A stretch of 64,000 nucleotides of DNA. It comes from Gynuella sp. Lineage in GTDB: Bacteria; Pseudomonadota; Gammaproteobacteria; Pseudomonadales; Natronospirillaceae. Positions 1 to 10,453 of the stretch are shown here, one piece after another (positions within the stretch are counted from its first letter, which is position 1; every line of letters begins with the position of its first letter). The position numbers were made by a program, and so were the translations under genes. Location: the NCBI GenBank assembly GCA_028282465.1, contig JANQHX010000031.1:41896-105895 (forward strand), in the 5' to 3' direction. The notes beneath the pieces are model-generated. The model did not search any database, was not told where the DNA came from, and was given only the letters and a program-made list of their open reading frames with translations.

Positions 1-21
1 CGTTTTTAGGAATTAAGATTA

Positions 22-1209
22 ATGACTGCAGTTGATCGCTGGATCCTGCCAGATGGCATTGAAGAAGTTTTACCGCCTGAAGCCGGGCGAATCGAAACCA
101 TCCGCCGCAATTTACTAGATACATTCCATACTTGGGGCTATGACTTAGTCATACCGCCATTGGCTGAGTATCTAGATTCTTTACTCACCGGTGTGGGCCA
201 TGATCTGGACCTTTTGACTTTTAAACTGACAGATCAGCTCAGTGGCAAACTAATGGGGTTGAGTGCTGACAGCACTCAACAAGTCGCTCGAATGGATGCC
301 CATTCTATTCAGAAACCCGGGGTAGCGCGTTACTGTTATTCATGCCCGGTATTGCATACCCGTCCTGCCAGCATTCATGTTAATAGAAGCCCCATTCAAA
401 TTGGCGCGGAGCTTTATGGCTATAGAGCAGTAGAATGCGATATTGAGATCGTAAGCCTGATGATAGCTTGCCTGCAGTCTGTGGGCGTTAAAGACATAAC
501 CTTAGATTTAGGTCATGTTGGAATTTACAGAGCTTTGGTTGAAAACATGGCTCTTCCTAAATCTCTTCAAGCTGAGCTCTATGGTATTTTGCGGTCTCGC
601 TCTCTACCAGATTTAGAATTGTTCATTCAACAAAACAAAACTGATTATGCCCAACTGGACAAAGTATCCTTGTTGGCAGATCTTGTTGGTGATGAAACAG
701 TGCTTTCGTTAGCAGCAGACCAACTTAAAGAACTTGGTGAAGCCGTCAATGGACCGATATCAAGGCTGACTTCCGTTGCTGAAGCTATAAAAGCTAACTT
801 CCCAGAGATTCAACTGCATTTCGATTTATCAGAATTGAAAGACCTCAACTACCACACAGGATTGGTGTTTTCTGCCTTCACTTCAGGGGCTGGCACGGCA
901 CTGGCTAAAGGCGGTCGTTATGACTCAACTGGGGAAGTATTTGGTCGCAGCCGACCGGCAACGGGTTTCAGTGCAGACTTGAAAGTGCTGGCTAAGTTGA
1001 TCAGCGGTGAGCAGGAACAAAAAACCCAAAGAATATTGGCACCAGCGATTTCAGATGACAGCGATCTCAATAGCAAAATCGCAGATCTAAGATCTCAAGG
1101 CATAGCAGTCATCAAGAGCTTTGGGCTCGAACATGACACTCCAGAAAACCATGAATGCAGTCATGTTCTGGAATCTGAAAACGGCAGCTGGACAGTTAAG
1201 CCAGCATAA
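22..1209 (+). CDS. hisZ: ATP phosphoribosyltransferase regulatory subunit
   Basis: HisZ is a catalytically inactive paralogue of histidyl-tRNA synthetase. It pairs with short-form HisG to make the first enzyme of histidine synthesis allosterically competent. The 395 aa length fits HisZ and lacks the C-terminal anticodon-binding domain of HisRS. The class II synthetase core is visible: motif 2-like segment around residues 70-94 ending VARMDAH, and a late GLVFSAFTSG and KGGRYD glycine-rich region near 285-300. The usual 'ADITPQVARIDAH' segment reads ADSTQQVARMDAH here. An AGGAAT ribosome-binding site precedes the ATG. It lies 35 bp before purA, the order seen in pseudomonads and relatives. Confident call; whether it still activates HisG cannot be seen. 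Confidence 0.95.
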   Translation: MTAVDRWILPDGIEEVLPPEAGRIETIRRNLLDTFHTWGYDLVIPPLAEYLDSLLTGVGHDLDLLTFKLTDQLSGKLMGLSADSTQQVARMDAHSIQKPGVARYCYSCPVLHTRPASIHVNRSPIQIGAELYGYRAVECDIEIVSLMIACLQSVGVKDITLDLGHVGIYRALVENMALPKSLQAELYGILRSRSLPDLELFIQQNKTDYAQLDKVSLLADLVGDETVLSLAADQLKELGEAVNGPISRLTSVAEAIKANFPEIQLHFDLSELKDLNYHTGLVFSAFTSGAGTALAKGGRYDSTGEVFGRSRPATGFSADLKVLAKLISGEQEQKTQRILAPAISDDSDLNSKIADLRSQGIAVIKSFGLEHDTPENHECSHVLESENGSWTVKPA

Positions 1210-1220
1210 TCGAACTCTAA

Positions 1221-2537
<1,317 letters not shown>

Positions 2538-2551
2538 TAAAAGTCGAAACC

Positions 2552-2580
2552 AAGGCAGCATTCGCTGCCTTTTTTGTTTT
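2552..2580 (+). terminator. Intrinsic terminator after purA
   Basis: A perfect 8-bp stem (AAGGCAGC / GCTGCCTT) with a 4-nt ATTC loop is followed by TTTTTTGTTTT. It sits 14 bp past the purA stop and separates hisZ-purA from rnr, implying that rnr has its own promoter in the next ~70 bp. Confidence 0.92.
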
Positions 2581-2633
2581 CCCCGCTTTAACACTCTATG
2601 ATTCACTCTATTAATTTAATATCCCATACTTTG

Positions 2634-2649
2634 AAGGAACAAAGCCATC
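2634..2649 (+). promoter_or_regulatory. Ribosome-binding site and probable ATC start of rnr
   Basis: AAGGAA at 2634-2639 is followed after 7 nt by ATC at 2647. The rnr frame is closed by a TGA at 2632-2634, so translation must begin after it. Between that stop and the region conserved in RNase R no ATG, GTG or TTG occurs in frame. The ATC lies exactly where homologues start. AUC or AUU starts are rare but known (infC and pcnB use AUU). A sequence error changing ATG to ATC is the alternative. Confidence 0.6.
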
Positions 2650-5058
2650 AGCACTCGCAAAGGAAACCAAGACCCATTTGCCAATAGGGAAGCCAGCAAT
2701 TACGACAACCCTATTCCCAGCCGGGAATTCATTTCTTCTCATCTAGAAAAACGTCAGGGCCCAGCCACTCATCCGGAGCTTTGCAAAGAACTTGCTCTTG
2801 CTGACCCAGAATCCATTGAAGCCCTTAGAAGACGTTTAATAGCCATGGTGCGTGATGGCCAATTACTGTGCTCGCGAAATGGCGCCTTTGGTTTGATTGA
2901 TAAAATGAATCTGATCAAAGGTCGAGTGCAAGGCAGACCAGATGGCTACGGGTTCTTAATTCCTGAAGAAGGTGGCGATGATATTTTTTTAAGCCCTCAG
3001 CAAATGAAATGTGCCTTTGATGGCGACCGAGCCCTGGTTCGAGTCACTGGTAAAAATTTTCGGGGTAAAGATGAAGGCAGAATTATTGAAGTACTGCAAA
3101 GTAACACTCAAACCCTAGTGGGCCGGTATTACAACCAGGATGGTATCGGTGTGGTTGCCCCTGAAAGCAAGCGCATCACTCAGGATATTTTGATTCCACC
3201 TGGAAACAGCATCCATGCCCAAGACGGGGATGTAGTGCATGTAGAAATTTTAGAGCAACCACAATTTCGAAAAGCACCCATTGGCAAGATTACTGAGGTG
3301 ATTGGCGAACACATGGCACCAGGCATGGAAATCGACATTGCCCTGCGCAGTTATGATATTCCTCATGTTTGGCCTGATGAAGTGACAGATCAAGCACAGT
3401 GTTTACCTAATCAGGTTCAAAAATCTGATCTCAAGGGTCGAGTCGATCTCCGGAATAAAGCCTTAGTGACTATAGACGGAGAAGACGCCCGAGATTTTGA
3501 TGACGCGGTTTATGCCGAAGCCAAAAAAGCCGGTGGCTGGCGCCTCTACGTAGCTATCGCCGACGTCAGTCACTATGTCCAGCCAAACGCACCCTTAGAT
3601 ATTGAAGCAAGAAGCCGGGGCACATCTGTATATTTTCCAGAGCAAGTTGTGCCCATGCTCCCCGAGGCCTTATCTAATGGATTATGTTCACTGAACCCTA
3701 ATGTCGACAGATTGGCTATGGTTTGTGAAATCGAGATTGATGATAAGGGTAAAGCTGAAAGCTATCGTTTTTATGAAGCCGTTATCCATTCTCATGCTAG
3801 GCTAACTTATAATCAGGTAGCAGCTATGCTACTGGAGCCTGAATCAGATCTCGGCCTAGAGGCCATGACTGACTTCGACCATGTACTGCCTCATCTATAT
3901 ACCCTATACAATTTATATCAAGCGCTTCGCAAAACTCGAAAATCTCGCGGCGCAATCGACTTCGAAACCACAGAAACACGAATCATTTTTGATGAGCATC
4001 GAAAAATTGAGCAAATTGTTCCCACCGAGCGTAACGATGCCCATAAACTCATTGAAGAGTGCATGCTGCTAGCAAATGTTTGTACTGCGAAGATGATGGA
4101 AGAATTAGAGATTCCAGCTTTGTATCGAGTGCATGACAGCCCCAGTTTCGAAAAGCTCGAGAACCTTCGTAGCTATCTTGGCGAATTAGGCCTTGAGTTA
4201 GGCGGCGGGTTAAAGCCCACCACCAAAGATTATCAGCGAGTAATGAAACAAATCGAGAAGAGAGACGACTTCAATCTAATACAAACCGTCTTGCTTCGCT
4301 CTATGACACAAGCCGTCTATCAGCCCCAAAATATTGGCCATTTTGGTTTAGCATTTGATGCCTATGCCCACTTTACATCCCCCATTCGACGCTACCCTGA
4401 CCTGCTGATCCACAGAGCAATCAGAGCGGTGATTCACAGCGGCAAACGAACCAGTTTAGTTCGTCGGACTCGAGAAACTCAAAAGCTACCCTTTGAACAG
4501 AATTATCCATACGACCTTCCCGCTATGCTCGCTCTGGGAGAACATTGTTCCATGTGCGAACGTCGGGCGGATGAAGCCACCTGGGACGTGATTGCCTGGC
4601 TGAAATGTGAGTATATGCAAGAGCATCTGGGTGAAGAATTCGAAGGTACGGTGTCCAGCGTGGTGCCGTTCGGTCTATTTGTTCAGCTAAATGAAATATT
4701 CGTAGAAGGCTTAGTTCATGTTACTTCCTTAAATTCAGACTACTACCACTACGACGAGGTGGCTCACCGGCTCATTGGTGAACGTACCCGAGTTATGTTC
4801 TCCATGGGTGCTGAAGTCAGAATAAAGGTAGCAAAGGTTAACTTAGATGAACGCAAAATAGACTTTGAGTTGCTGGAGTCTAGGGGGCTTCCTAAGGCAC
4901 CTCGGAATTACAAACCAGATACTAAAAAAAGTACCAAAGCCAAAAAGCCGACAACTGGTAAGAAACCAAAACCAAAGTCTAAAAAATCCGTTTCCAGAAA
5001 AACCAATAAGGCAAACAAAAAAACCTCTGGTAAAAGTAAGCGAAAAGCTAAGGGTTAA
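2647..5058 (+). CDS. rnr: Ribonuclease R (probable ATC start)
   Basis: Processive 3'-5' exoribonuclease of the RNB family, which degrades structured RNA and takes part in mRNA and rRNA quality control. Domains in order: N-terminal helical domain (NYDNPIPSREFI, typical of RNase R), two cold-shock OB folds, the RNB catalytic domain with the metal-binding signature DGEDARDFDDAV, an S1 domain, and a Lys-rich tail of about 55 residues. The first ATG in frame is at 2845, but the frame is clearly coding upstream of it. The segment from 2647 reads STRKGNQDPFANREASNYDNP and aligns with the E. coli N-terminus. Starting at the ATC gives 803 aa (E. coli 813); starting at 2845 would delete 66 conserved residues. 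The gene ends overlapping the convergent PilZ gene by 4 bp. rlmB follows, as in many gammaproteobacteria. Confidence 0.93.
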   Translation: MSTRKGNQDPFANREASNYDNPIPSREFISSHLEKRQGPATHPELCKELALADPESIEALRRRLIAMVRDGQLLCSRNGAFGLIDKMNLIKGRVQGRPDGYGFLIPEEGGDDIFLSPQQMKCAFDGDRALVRVTGKNFRGKDEGRIIEVLQSNTQTLVGRYYNQDGIGVVAPESKRITQDILIPPGNSIHAQDGDVVHVEILEQPQFRKAPIGKITEVIGEHMAPGMEIDIALRSYDIPHVWPDEVTDQAQCLPNQVQKSDLKGRVDLRNKALVTIDGEDARDFDDAVYAEAKKAGGWRLYVAIADVSHYVQPNAPLDIEARSRGTSVYFPEQVVPMLPEALSNGLCSLNPNVDRLAMVCEIEIDDKGKAESYRFYEAVIHSHARLTYNQVAAMLLEPESDLGLEAMTDFDHVLPHLYTLYNLYQALRKTRKSRGAIDFETTETRIIFDEHRKIEQIVPTERNDAHKLIEECMLLANVCTAKMMEELEIPALYRVHDSPSFEKLENLRSYLGELGLELGGGLKPTTKDYQRVMKQIEKRDDFNLIQTVLLRSMTQAVYQPQNIGHFGLAFDAYAHFTSPIRRYPDLLIHRAIRAVIHSGKRTSLVRRTRETQKLPFEQNYPYDLPAMLALGEHCSMCERRADEATWDVIAWLKCEYMQEHLGEEFEGTVSSVVPFGLFVQLNEIFVEGLVHVTSLNSDYYHYDEVAHRLIGERTRVMFSMGAEVRIKVAKVNLDERKIDFELLESRGLPKAPRNYKPDTKKSTKAKKPTTGKKPKPKSKKSVSRKTNKANKKTSGKSKRKAKG

Positions 5059-5384
5059 CCTACTTTGTTTTGGTCGTTATGAAAAACTTCAGATGCATCC
5101 CCTGTGGTGTAGGTTTGCAAAATCATTAAGCCCACACCATTGGAATCATTACGAACCACCTCGGCGGTAATCACTGGCGCAGTATAATTGAGATCTTGAA
5201 ATTGCACCCTCACCACAGAACCTCTGGTAAACTGTCCAATCTGATCTGGGCTTAAATGTACGTATAAACCATTGTCTGAAATGTCATAGGTTTCACTCAA
5301 CAATACTGACCCAGTAGGAAACTCTACTTTGATCGGGGCCTTCAAATTAACTCTTTGAGACGAACGCTTTTCTAAGTTACTCAT
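5055..5384 (-). CDS. PilZ-domain protein
   Basis: A single-domain 109 aa PilZ protein, expected to bind cyclic di-GMP. The binding motif is present: a basic KRSSQR stretch at residues 6-11 and the downstream D-x-S-x-x-G motif as DISDNGLYV. No other domain is present, so it probably acts as a small effector on a partner protein. It is inserted between rnr and rlmB on the opposite strand, overlapping the rnr stop. The partner and process (motility, exopolysaccharide) cannot be told from here. Confidence 0.88.
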   Translation of the reverse strand: MSNLEKRSSQRVNLKAPIKVEFPTGSVLLSETYDISDNGLYVHLSPDQIGQFTRGSVVRVQFQDLNYTAPVITAEVVRNDSNGVGLMILQTYTTGDASEVFHNDQNKVG

Positions 5385-5490
5385 TTAAAGGTTTCCATTA
5401 CGGGCATAGGTTTCTTAATAATAGACCTTAAAACGCAGCTCAACGGCTAAATTTCAACGATTATTTGACTTTTCAAACCAGGCTCTTTGA

Positions 5491-6255
5491 ATGAACTCTA
5501 ACGACCATATCAGTTTTGGCATACATCCAATCACCGCAATGCTTCAGGAAGGTAGTAAACGAATTAAAGAGGTGGTGGTCGCCAAGGAAAGAAAAGACAA
5601 ACGCCTGCAAAAGCTAATTGATCTAGCAAAGGGTTCTGGTGTTCGGATACGCTTTGCAGATAAAACCAGTTTTGACAGATTGATAAAAAATCACGATCTG
5701 TCGGATAAAAGCCATCAAGGCGCATTGGCAATTTGTACGCCTGTGGCTGTCGGTAACGAAGCCGATTTGGACAACATTCTCGACAAAACGGAAAAACCTC
5801 TGTTACTTATATTGGATGGGGTTACCGATCCGCACAATATTGGGGCCTGTTTACGTACCGCCGATGCATCCGGCGTAACAGCAGTTGTTACACCCAAGGA
5901 TAAATCGGGCACTTTAACCGCTACAGCCGTTAAAATTGCCAGTGGTGCAGCCGAAACAGTTCCGTTTATTCAAGTCACCAACCTTGCTAGAACCCTTAAA
6001 CATTTAGCCACTAAAGGTATATGGATTTACGGTACCGCGGGAGAAGCAAAGCAAACTATTTATGAGTCAACATTTTCCTTACCCATGGCTCTGATAATGG
6101 GTGCGGAAGGTGATGGTATGCGACGTTTAACCAGAGAAAACTGTGACCAGTTAGTGAAGATTCCCATGCTGGGTCAGGTAAGTAGTTTAAATGTATCGGT
6201 GGCGACAGGTGTTTGCTTGTTCGAAATACAAAGGCAAATACTAACTTCTAATTAA
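5491..6255 (+). CDS. rlmB: 23S rRNA (guanosine-2'-O-)-methyltransferase RlmB
   Basis: SPOUT-family methyltransferase that 2'-O-methylates G2251 in the peptidyl-transferase loop of 23S rRNA. The 254 aa protein has the small N-terminal substrate-binding domain (starting FGIHPITAML) and a C-terminal SPOUT domain. The three SPOUT motifs are visible: DPHNIGACLRTADASGV, the MGAEGDGM loop, and IPMLGQVSSLNVSVATGV that forms the trefoil knot. It sits downstream of rnr, the common gammaproteobacterial arrangement, but separated by the inverted PilZ gene. Its end overlaps the convergent solute-binding gene by 8 bp. Confidence 0.96.
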   Translation: MNSNDHISFGIHPITAMLQEGSKRIKEVVVAKERKDKRLQKLIDLAKGSGVRIRFADKTSFDRLIKNHDLSDKSHQGALAICTPVAVGNEADLDNILDKTEKPLLLILDGVTDPHNIGACLRTADASGVTAVVTPKDKSGTLTATAVKIASGAAETVPFIQVTNLARTLKHLATKGIWIYGTAGEAKQTIYESTFSLPMALIMGAEGDGMRRLTRENCDQLVKIPMLGQVSSLNVSVATGVCLFEIQRQILTSN

Positions 6256-6991
6256 AAAAATACTTAGCTTCAATTCGCTGCAAGACACCTTCTTCATGCA
6301 TTTTGCTTAATGTCTCACTCACCTGTTTAATTTGAGACTCAGTGAATCTTCTATTACTAAATGCAAGGTAAGCAGGCACCTTACCCAATGGCGGGTGAAC
6401 CCTTTCTATCCTGTCTCTCAATTGCAGCTCTTTGGCTTGCCATTGAATCAGGCGCCAATCGAAAGCAATTAAGTCGATGCGCTTAGCGGCAACACCCTGC
6501 ACCAGTTGAGAAAGACTGTTGCGCTCCACTATTTGAATTCTGCCATCGGAAACAGCCTGATCAAACTCGGGAGTCACCTTTGCATCCCGAATTCTTCCAA
6601 CCTCAAGCTCTTTTAATTCATCTAAGTTGCCATCAAATTGGATCTGATGTTCAACATGTTTCACTAAATGCATATCAACTGTAATTAAAGGTGCATCAGG
6701 AAAAAATAACCATTCTAACCGGTCAGGTGTTTTGATTGCTGGCATCAAAGCGTCTGATTTATGTGAGGTGACATTTCTATAAGCTCTTGCCCAATTACTT
6801 ATTTCGAAGGTAACTTCCCAATCCAGTCGATCTGCAAGTTCATAAACTATGTCAACAATTATGCCGCTAACCTCTCCCTCTTCACTTTGCATGATGTAAG
6901 GAGGGATTACTAAGCCTTCTACCGTAAATGCTCTAGCAAAATTGCTAAACCATAAAAAATAAATAGTTAGCAGGAGAATAACTGGTCGCAA
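6248..6991 (-). CDS. Periplasmic family-3 solute-binding-like protein
   Basis: A 247 aa protein with a signal peptide (cleavage near residue 21) and the fold of bacterial extracellular solute-binding protein family 3: VIPPYIMQSEEGEVSGIIVDIV at the start, an interlobe region, and a C-terminal lobe ending MHEEGVLQRIEAKYF. No ABC permease or ATPase is adjacent, so it may be an orphan binding protein of the kind common in marine gammaproteobacteria rather than a transporter part. Ligand unknown. The first lobe mentions aromatic and charged residues usual for amino-acid binders, but that is weak evidence. Confidence 0.8.
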   Translation of the reverse strand: MRPVILLLTIYFLWFSNFARAFTVEGLVIPPYIMQSEEGEVSGIIVDIVYELADRLDWEVTFEISNWARAYRNVTSHKSDALMPAIKTPDRLEWLFFPDAPLITVDMHLVKHVEHQIQFDGNLDELKELEVGRIRDAKVTPEFDQAVSDGRIQIVERNSLSQLVQGVAAKRIDLIAFDWRLIQWQAKELQLRDRIERVHPPLGKVPAYLAFSNRRFTESQIKQVSETLSKMHEEGVLQRIEAKYFFN

Positions 6992-7068
6992 AGCTAGTAT
7001 TCCTCAAGCAGCGAATTCCGTATATTGTGTTAGTCTAGAACAAATACAATAAACATTAGGCGCAAGAT

Positions 7069-7662
7069 ATGGAATTGGTTTTTGACAATATTCATTGGAT
7101 AGTTTTGGCCATAGTGGCCTTTTTTGCTATTTCTATTTATAACAAGTTAGTGGCCTTAAAAAATCGTTTTAAAAATGCTTTTGCACAAATTGATGTGCAA
7201 CTACAACAACGTCACGATTTAATTCCCAACCTAGTTGAAACCGCTAAAGCTTATATGGCCCACGAAGCAGAGACTCTTGAAAAAGTTATTCAAGCAAGAA
7301 ACCAAGCCCAGTCTGCACAAAACTCTGCGTCTAAAGACCCGGCTAATGGTTCAGCAGTGAAAAAACTTGGAATGGCTGAAGGCATGTTAAATGGCGCACT
7401 GGCTAATTTTTTTGCACTTCAGGAAAATTATCCTGATTTAAAAGCCGATGGCACCATGCTCGAGTTGATGGAAAACCTAAAATCTACCGAAGCAAAAGTT
7501 GGTTTTGCGAGGCAAGGTTATAATGACTCAGTGATGACATACATGACTTATAAAGAGTCTTTCCCCAATAATATTTTTGCTGGCATATTCGGTTTCAAAG
7601 AAGCAGAGCTATTTGAAGTGCAGGACGAATCAGTCAAGGCCGCGCCGAAAGTCAGTTTCTAA
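7069..7662 (+). CDS. LemA family protein
   Basis: LemA proteins have one N-terminal membrane segment (here about residues 9-25) and a helical bundle outside the membrane. The sequence SIYNKLVALKNRFKNAFAQIDVQLQQRHDLIPNL is split across residues 22-56 and is the family hallmark. The length of 197 aa is typical. It lies 6 bp upstream of an M48 metalloprotease gene, a conserved pairing that implies joint function in membrane-protein or envelope quality control. The molecular role of LemA is not firmly established. Confidence 0.93.
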   Translation: MELVFDNIHWIVLAIVAFFAISIYNKLVALKNRFKNAFAQIDVQLQQRHDLIPNLVETAKAYMAHEAETLEKVIQARNQAQSAQNSASKDPANGSAVKKLGMAEGMLNGALANFFALQENYPDLKADGTMLELMENLKSTEAKVGFARQGYNDSVMTYMTYKESFPNNIFAGIFGFKEAELFEVQDESVKAAPKVSF

Positions 7663-7668
7663 TATAAG

Positions 7669-9633
7669 ATGGATTTTTTTGAACACCAAGCTGATGCTCG
7701 AAAGCAAACTGGCCGATTAGTCACATTATTTCTGTTGGCGGTATTGTTGACTGCATTCGCTGTTAATACAGTAGCATTCGCATTTTGGCATTGGTTTATA
7801 TCTGAGCCAGAGCTTAGCTTAAAAAATTCATTTATTCATTGGCTCAGCACTCAATGGTCATTCGCCATATTAGCACTGGTGTTTTTTACTATTTTCATTG
7901 GTTCTTTTCTGCAATGGCTTTCATTAAAAGGCGGTGGTGCAAAGGTCGCTGAAATGGCTGGTGCAACACCGGTGGACTACCAATCAAGTAACCTTAAAGT
8001 TAAGCAATTTATTAACACAGCTGAAGAAATGGCCATTGCTTCTGGTACACCCGTTCCCGATTTATATGTGATGGAAAATGAATCAGGCATTAATGCGTTT
8101 GTAGCGGGATATCAAACAGAGCAGGCTGTGTTGGTGGTTACACAAGGACTTTTGGACAATCTAGATAGAGACCAAATACAAGGAGTTATCGGTCACGAAT
8201 ACAGCCATGTATTAAATGGTGACATGAGGCTTAACGTTAAACTAATCGCGATCCTCTCGGGTCTTCTAGCAATAGGGCAATTTGGGCGATTTATTGTTAA
8301 TAGCCAAAGTTATAGACACAGAGGAGGCTGGTTTTATTCTGGAAGCGTCAGTAGTGTACGCAATCGAAATAGCTCCAGTGGCACTATCCCTCTCATTCTT
8401 GGTGGCTTTGCGTTAATCATTATCGGTGCCATTGGCGTCTTTTTTGGCCGAATGATCAAAGCTGCAGTGTCCAGGCAAAGAGAATTTTTAGCCGATGCGT
8501 CAGCTGTTCAATTCACTCGAAACCCTGACGGAATTGCTGGAGCTTTATATCAAATTCGAGAACTCACAGAAGGCTCATATTTAACCAATCGTCACGCTGA
8601 AGACATGAGTCATTTGTGCTTTGGTGAATCGGTGGTTTTAAAACGTTTTCGAAATCGCCTAGCAACCCACCCCCCACTCACCGATAGAATTCGACGAGTC
8701 AGTCCTCATTATTTAACTAAACAGCAGCATAAAGATAAGCAAGACATCAATAAGGACGTAGCCGACACCAATCAGGACACTCAAATTAATACCACCCATG
8801 GTGCAGCAGTTACCATGGCTAGCTTTGCGGTGGCATCTGTTGGCCAGCCTACACCCACTCATGTGGAATATGCTCAAAAACTCCACAAAGACATACCCGA
8901 GTCGGTGAAAATGATTATTCGAACCTCATCGGGTTCACGGGCGTTTTGTTACATATTGATCATGAAGGTTTCCGAAGGTCACGAACAACGAATTTTGGAT
9001 CAAATAAAACCCCAAGACCCCGAGGCCGTTGCGCCACTCTCCAAGCTTTGGCCCTGGCAAAAGACCATGCCTGCTAGTTACAGGTTACCCATTTTGGATA
9101 TGGCCATACCGGTTCTTAGACGGCACAGAGAGGAAGATATTCTAAATTTATTGAAACGATTAGATCAATTTATAAAGGCTGACGGGCAAGTTCACCTCAG
9201 GGAGTGGGTTTTACGGTCTTTACTCCGAATTCATCTGCGACAAGATTCCGTGATTGAGGACAAAACCTCCATTAAAAGCCTAACCAAGCTCAAATTTGAA
9301 ATTCAAACCTTGCTGTCTGCTTTGGTGTATCACAGCAGTGACCGGCAAAAAGCGGAGCAGGCCTGTAAAATGGCGTTCATAAACCTAGGTTTGGAAAACA
9401 CTTGGTTATTGAGTCCTAAAGCCATTGATTATTCAAAGTTATTTGGGGTGCTGGTAAAGCTAAGAAAGCTTAACTTTATGCTCCGCCAGCCAGTACTGCA
9501 GGCGTGTGCGGATATTCTCATGGCTGACGACCAGGTGAATGTAGACGAATACGAATTTCTTCGTGTGGTATCCGACACCCTAGGCTGTCCCATGCCGCCT
9601 TTAGTGGACCTCGAAATCCATCACCGCTCTTGA
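7669..9633 (+). CDS. M48-family membrane metallopeptidase
   Basis: HtpX/Ste24-type zinc protease. Two N-terminal membrane segments (about 18-40 and 64-84) precede the zinc site HEYSH at residues 176-180. The third ligand lies in REFLADASA near residue 272. Two further membrane segments sit between them. Beyond the protease domain there is a soluble C-terminal half (about residues 370-654) that resembles the extension found in LemA-linked M48 proteins. Its exact role is unknown. At 654 aa it is far longer than HtpX (about 290 aa), so naming it htpX would be wrong. It is 6 bp after the LemA gene and almost certainly co-transcribed. Confidence 0.92.
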   Translation: MDFFEHQADARKQTGRLVTLFLLAVLLTAFAVNTVAFAFWHWFISEPELSLKNSFIHWLSTQWSFAILALVFFTIFIGSFLQWLSLKGGGAKVAEMAGATPVDYQSSNLKVKQFINTAEEMAIASGTPVPDLYVMENESGINAFVAGYQTEQAVLVVTQGLLDNLDRDQIQGVIGHEYSHVLNGDMRLNVKLIAILSGLLAIGQFGRFIVNSQSYRHRGGWFYSGSVSSVRNRNSSSGTIPLILGGFALIIIGAIGVFFGRMIKAAVSRQREFLADASAVQFTRNPDGIAGALYQIRELTEGSYLTNRHAEDMSHLCFGESVVLKRFRNRLATHPPLTDRIRRVSPHYLTKQQHKDKQDINKDVADTNQDTQINTTHGAAVTMASFAVASVGQPTPTHVEYAQKLHKDIPESVKMIIRTSSGSRAFCYILIMKVSEGHEQRILDQIKPQDPEAVAPLSKLWPWQKTMPASYRLPILDMAIPVLRRHREEDILNLLKRLDQFIKADGQVHLREWVLRSLLRIHLRQDSVIEDKTSIKSLTKLKFEIQTLLSALVYHSSDRQKAEQACKMAFINLGLENTWLLSPKAIDYSKLFGVLVKLRKLNFMLRQPVLQACADILMADDQVNVDEYEFLRVVSDTLGCPMPPLVDLEIHHRS

Positions 9634-9724
9634 ACGTCTGCCCCTTGAAACCCTTTACCAACTTCTATATCCTTGCGCGCCCTTCAGTTGCGCCTAGCAA
9701 TTGAGGTTTTGTTTAACTCCTTAC

Positions 9725-9758
9725 TTCACTGCAGCAGTTCCTGCTGACAGGAAGTGAA
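9725..9758 (+). ncRNA. Hairpin in the rpsF mRNA leader
   Basis: A two-tier hairpin lies 18 bp before the rpsF ATG. The outer stem is TTCACT (9725-9730) with AGTGAA (9753-9758); the inner stem is CAGCAG (9732-9737) with CTGCTG (9741-9746). S6:S18 complexes are known to repress their own operon through a leader element in many bacteria. Position fits, but I do not see that element's conserved CCG bulge, so this is only a candidate regulatory structure. Confidence 0.35.
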
Positions 9759-9776
9759 ACCCATAGGGAGCATATA

Positions 9777-10211
9777 ATGCGTCATTATGAAATCGTGCTT
9801 CTGGTCCACCCTGACCAGTCTGAGCAAGTACCTGCTATGGTTGAACGTTACACTGGTGTGGTAACTAAAGCTGGTGGTACTGTTCACCGTAATGAAGATT
9901 GGGGCCGTCGTCAGTTGGCTTACCCAATTCAAAAAATCCACAAGGCCCATTACATTCTTTTAAACATTGAATGTGACAATGAGTCCATCGAAGAGCTGAA
10001 AAGCACTTTCAGATTCAACGATGCCATCATCCGTTCTATGGTTATCCGTCGTAAAGACGCCGTAACCGAAGCTTCACCAATGCTGAAAGAGGTGAAGAAA
10101 GAGAAGCGTGATGAACCAAAAGCAGAAGACACATCTGAAGAAGTTGTTGACGAAACAACAGAAGCTGTTGAAGAAGCTGCAGAAACTAACGAAGAACAAG
10201 GAGAAGAGTAA
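9777..10211 (+). CDS. rpsF: 30S ribosomal protein S6
   Basis: S6 binds S18 and sits on the platform of the small subunit. Residues 1-100 are a standard S6 fold ([18 protein letters not shown] at the start; [11 protein letters not shown] in the middle). The last ~40 residues form an acidic, Glu-rich tail. In E. coli the S6 C-terminus is similarly extended by RimK-added glutamates, but here the tail is encoded. It overlaps the rpsR ATG by one base, indicating translational coupling. First gene of the rpsF-rpsR-membrane protein-rplI operon. Confidence 0.98.
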   Translation: MRHYEIVLLVHPDQSEQVPAMVERYTGVVTKAGGTVHRNEDWGRRQLAYPIQKIHKAHYILLNIECDNESIEELKSTFRFNDAIIRSMVIRRKDAVTEASPMLKEVKKEKRDEPKAEDTSEEVVDETTEAVEEAAETNEEQGEE

Positions 10212-10438
10212 TGTCTCGTTTTTTCCGTCGTCGTAAATACTGCCGTTTTACTGCTGAAGGTGTTAAGGAAATTGATTACAAAGACCTAGACACTTTGAAA
10301 GGCTACATCACTGAAACTGGTAAAATCGTACCTAGCCGTATTACTGGCACCGGTGCTCGTTACCAGCGTCAATTAGCAACTGCTGTTAAACGCGCTCGCT
10401 ACTTGGCATTGTTGCCTTACACAGACGGCCACAAATAA
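10211..10438 (+). CDS. rpsR: 30S ribosomal protein S18
   Basis: A 75 aa basic protein with the S18 core: [10 protein letters not shown] at the N-terminus, then [18 protein letters not shown] and [23 protein letters not shown]. It binds 16S rRNA with S6. Its start codon overlaps the rpsF stop (TAATG), so translation is coupled. Normal length and no anomalies. Confidence 0.99.
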   Translation: MSRFFRRRKYCRFTAEGVKEIDYKDLDTLKGYITETGKIVPSRITGTGARYQRQLATAVKRARYLALLPYTDGHK

Positions 10439-10453
10439 TAGAGGTTATTTGGC

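Noticed and set aside
22..1209. Histidyl-tRNA synthetase (hisS)
   Set aside because: Too short, no anticodon domain, and located before purA; fits HisZ.
7669..9633. HtpX proper
   Set aside because: Over twice the HtpX length, paired with LemA and with a large C-terminal extension.
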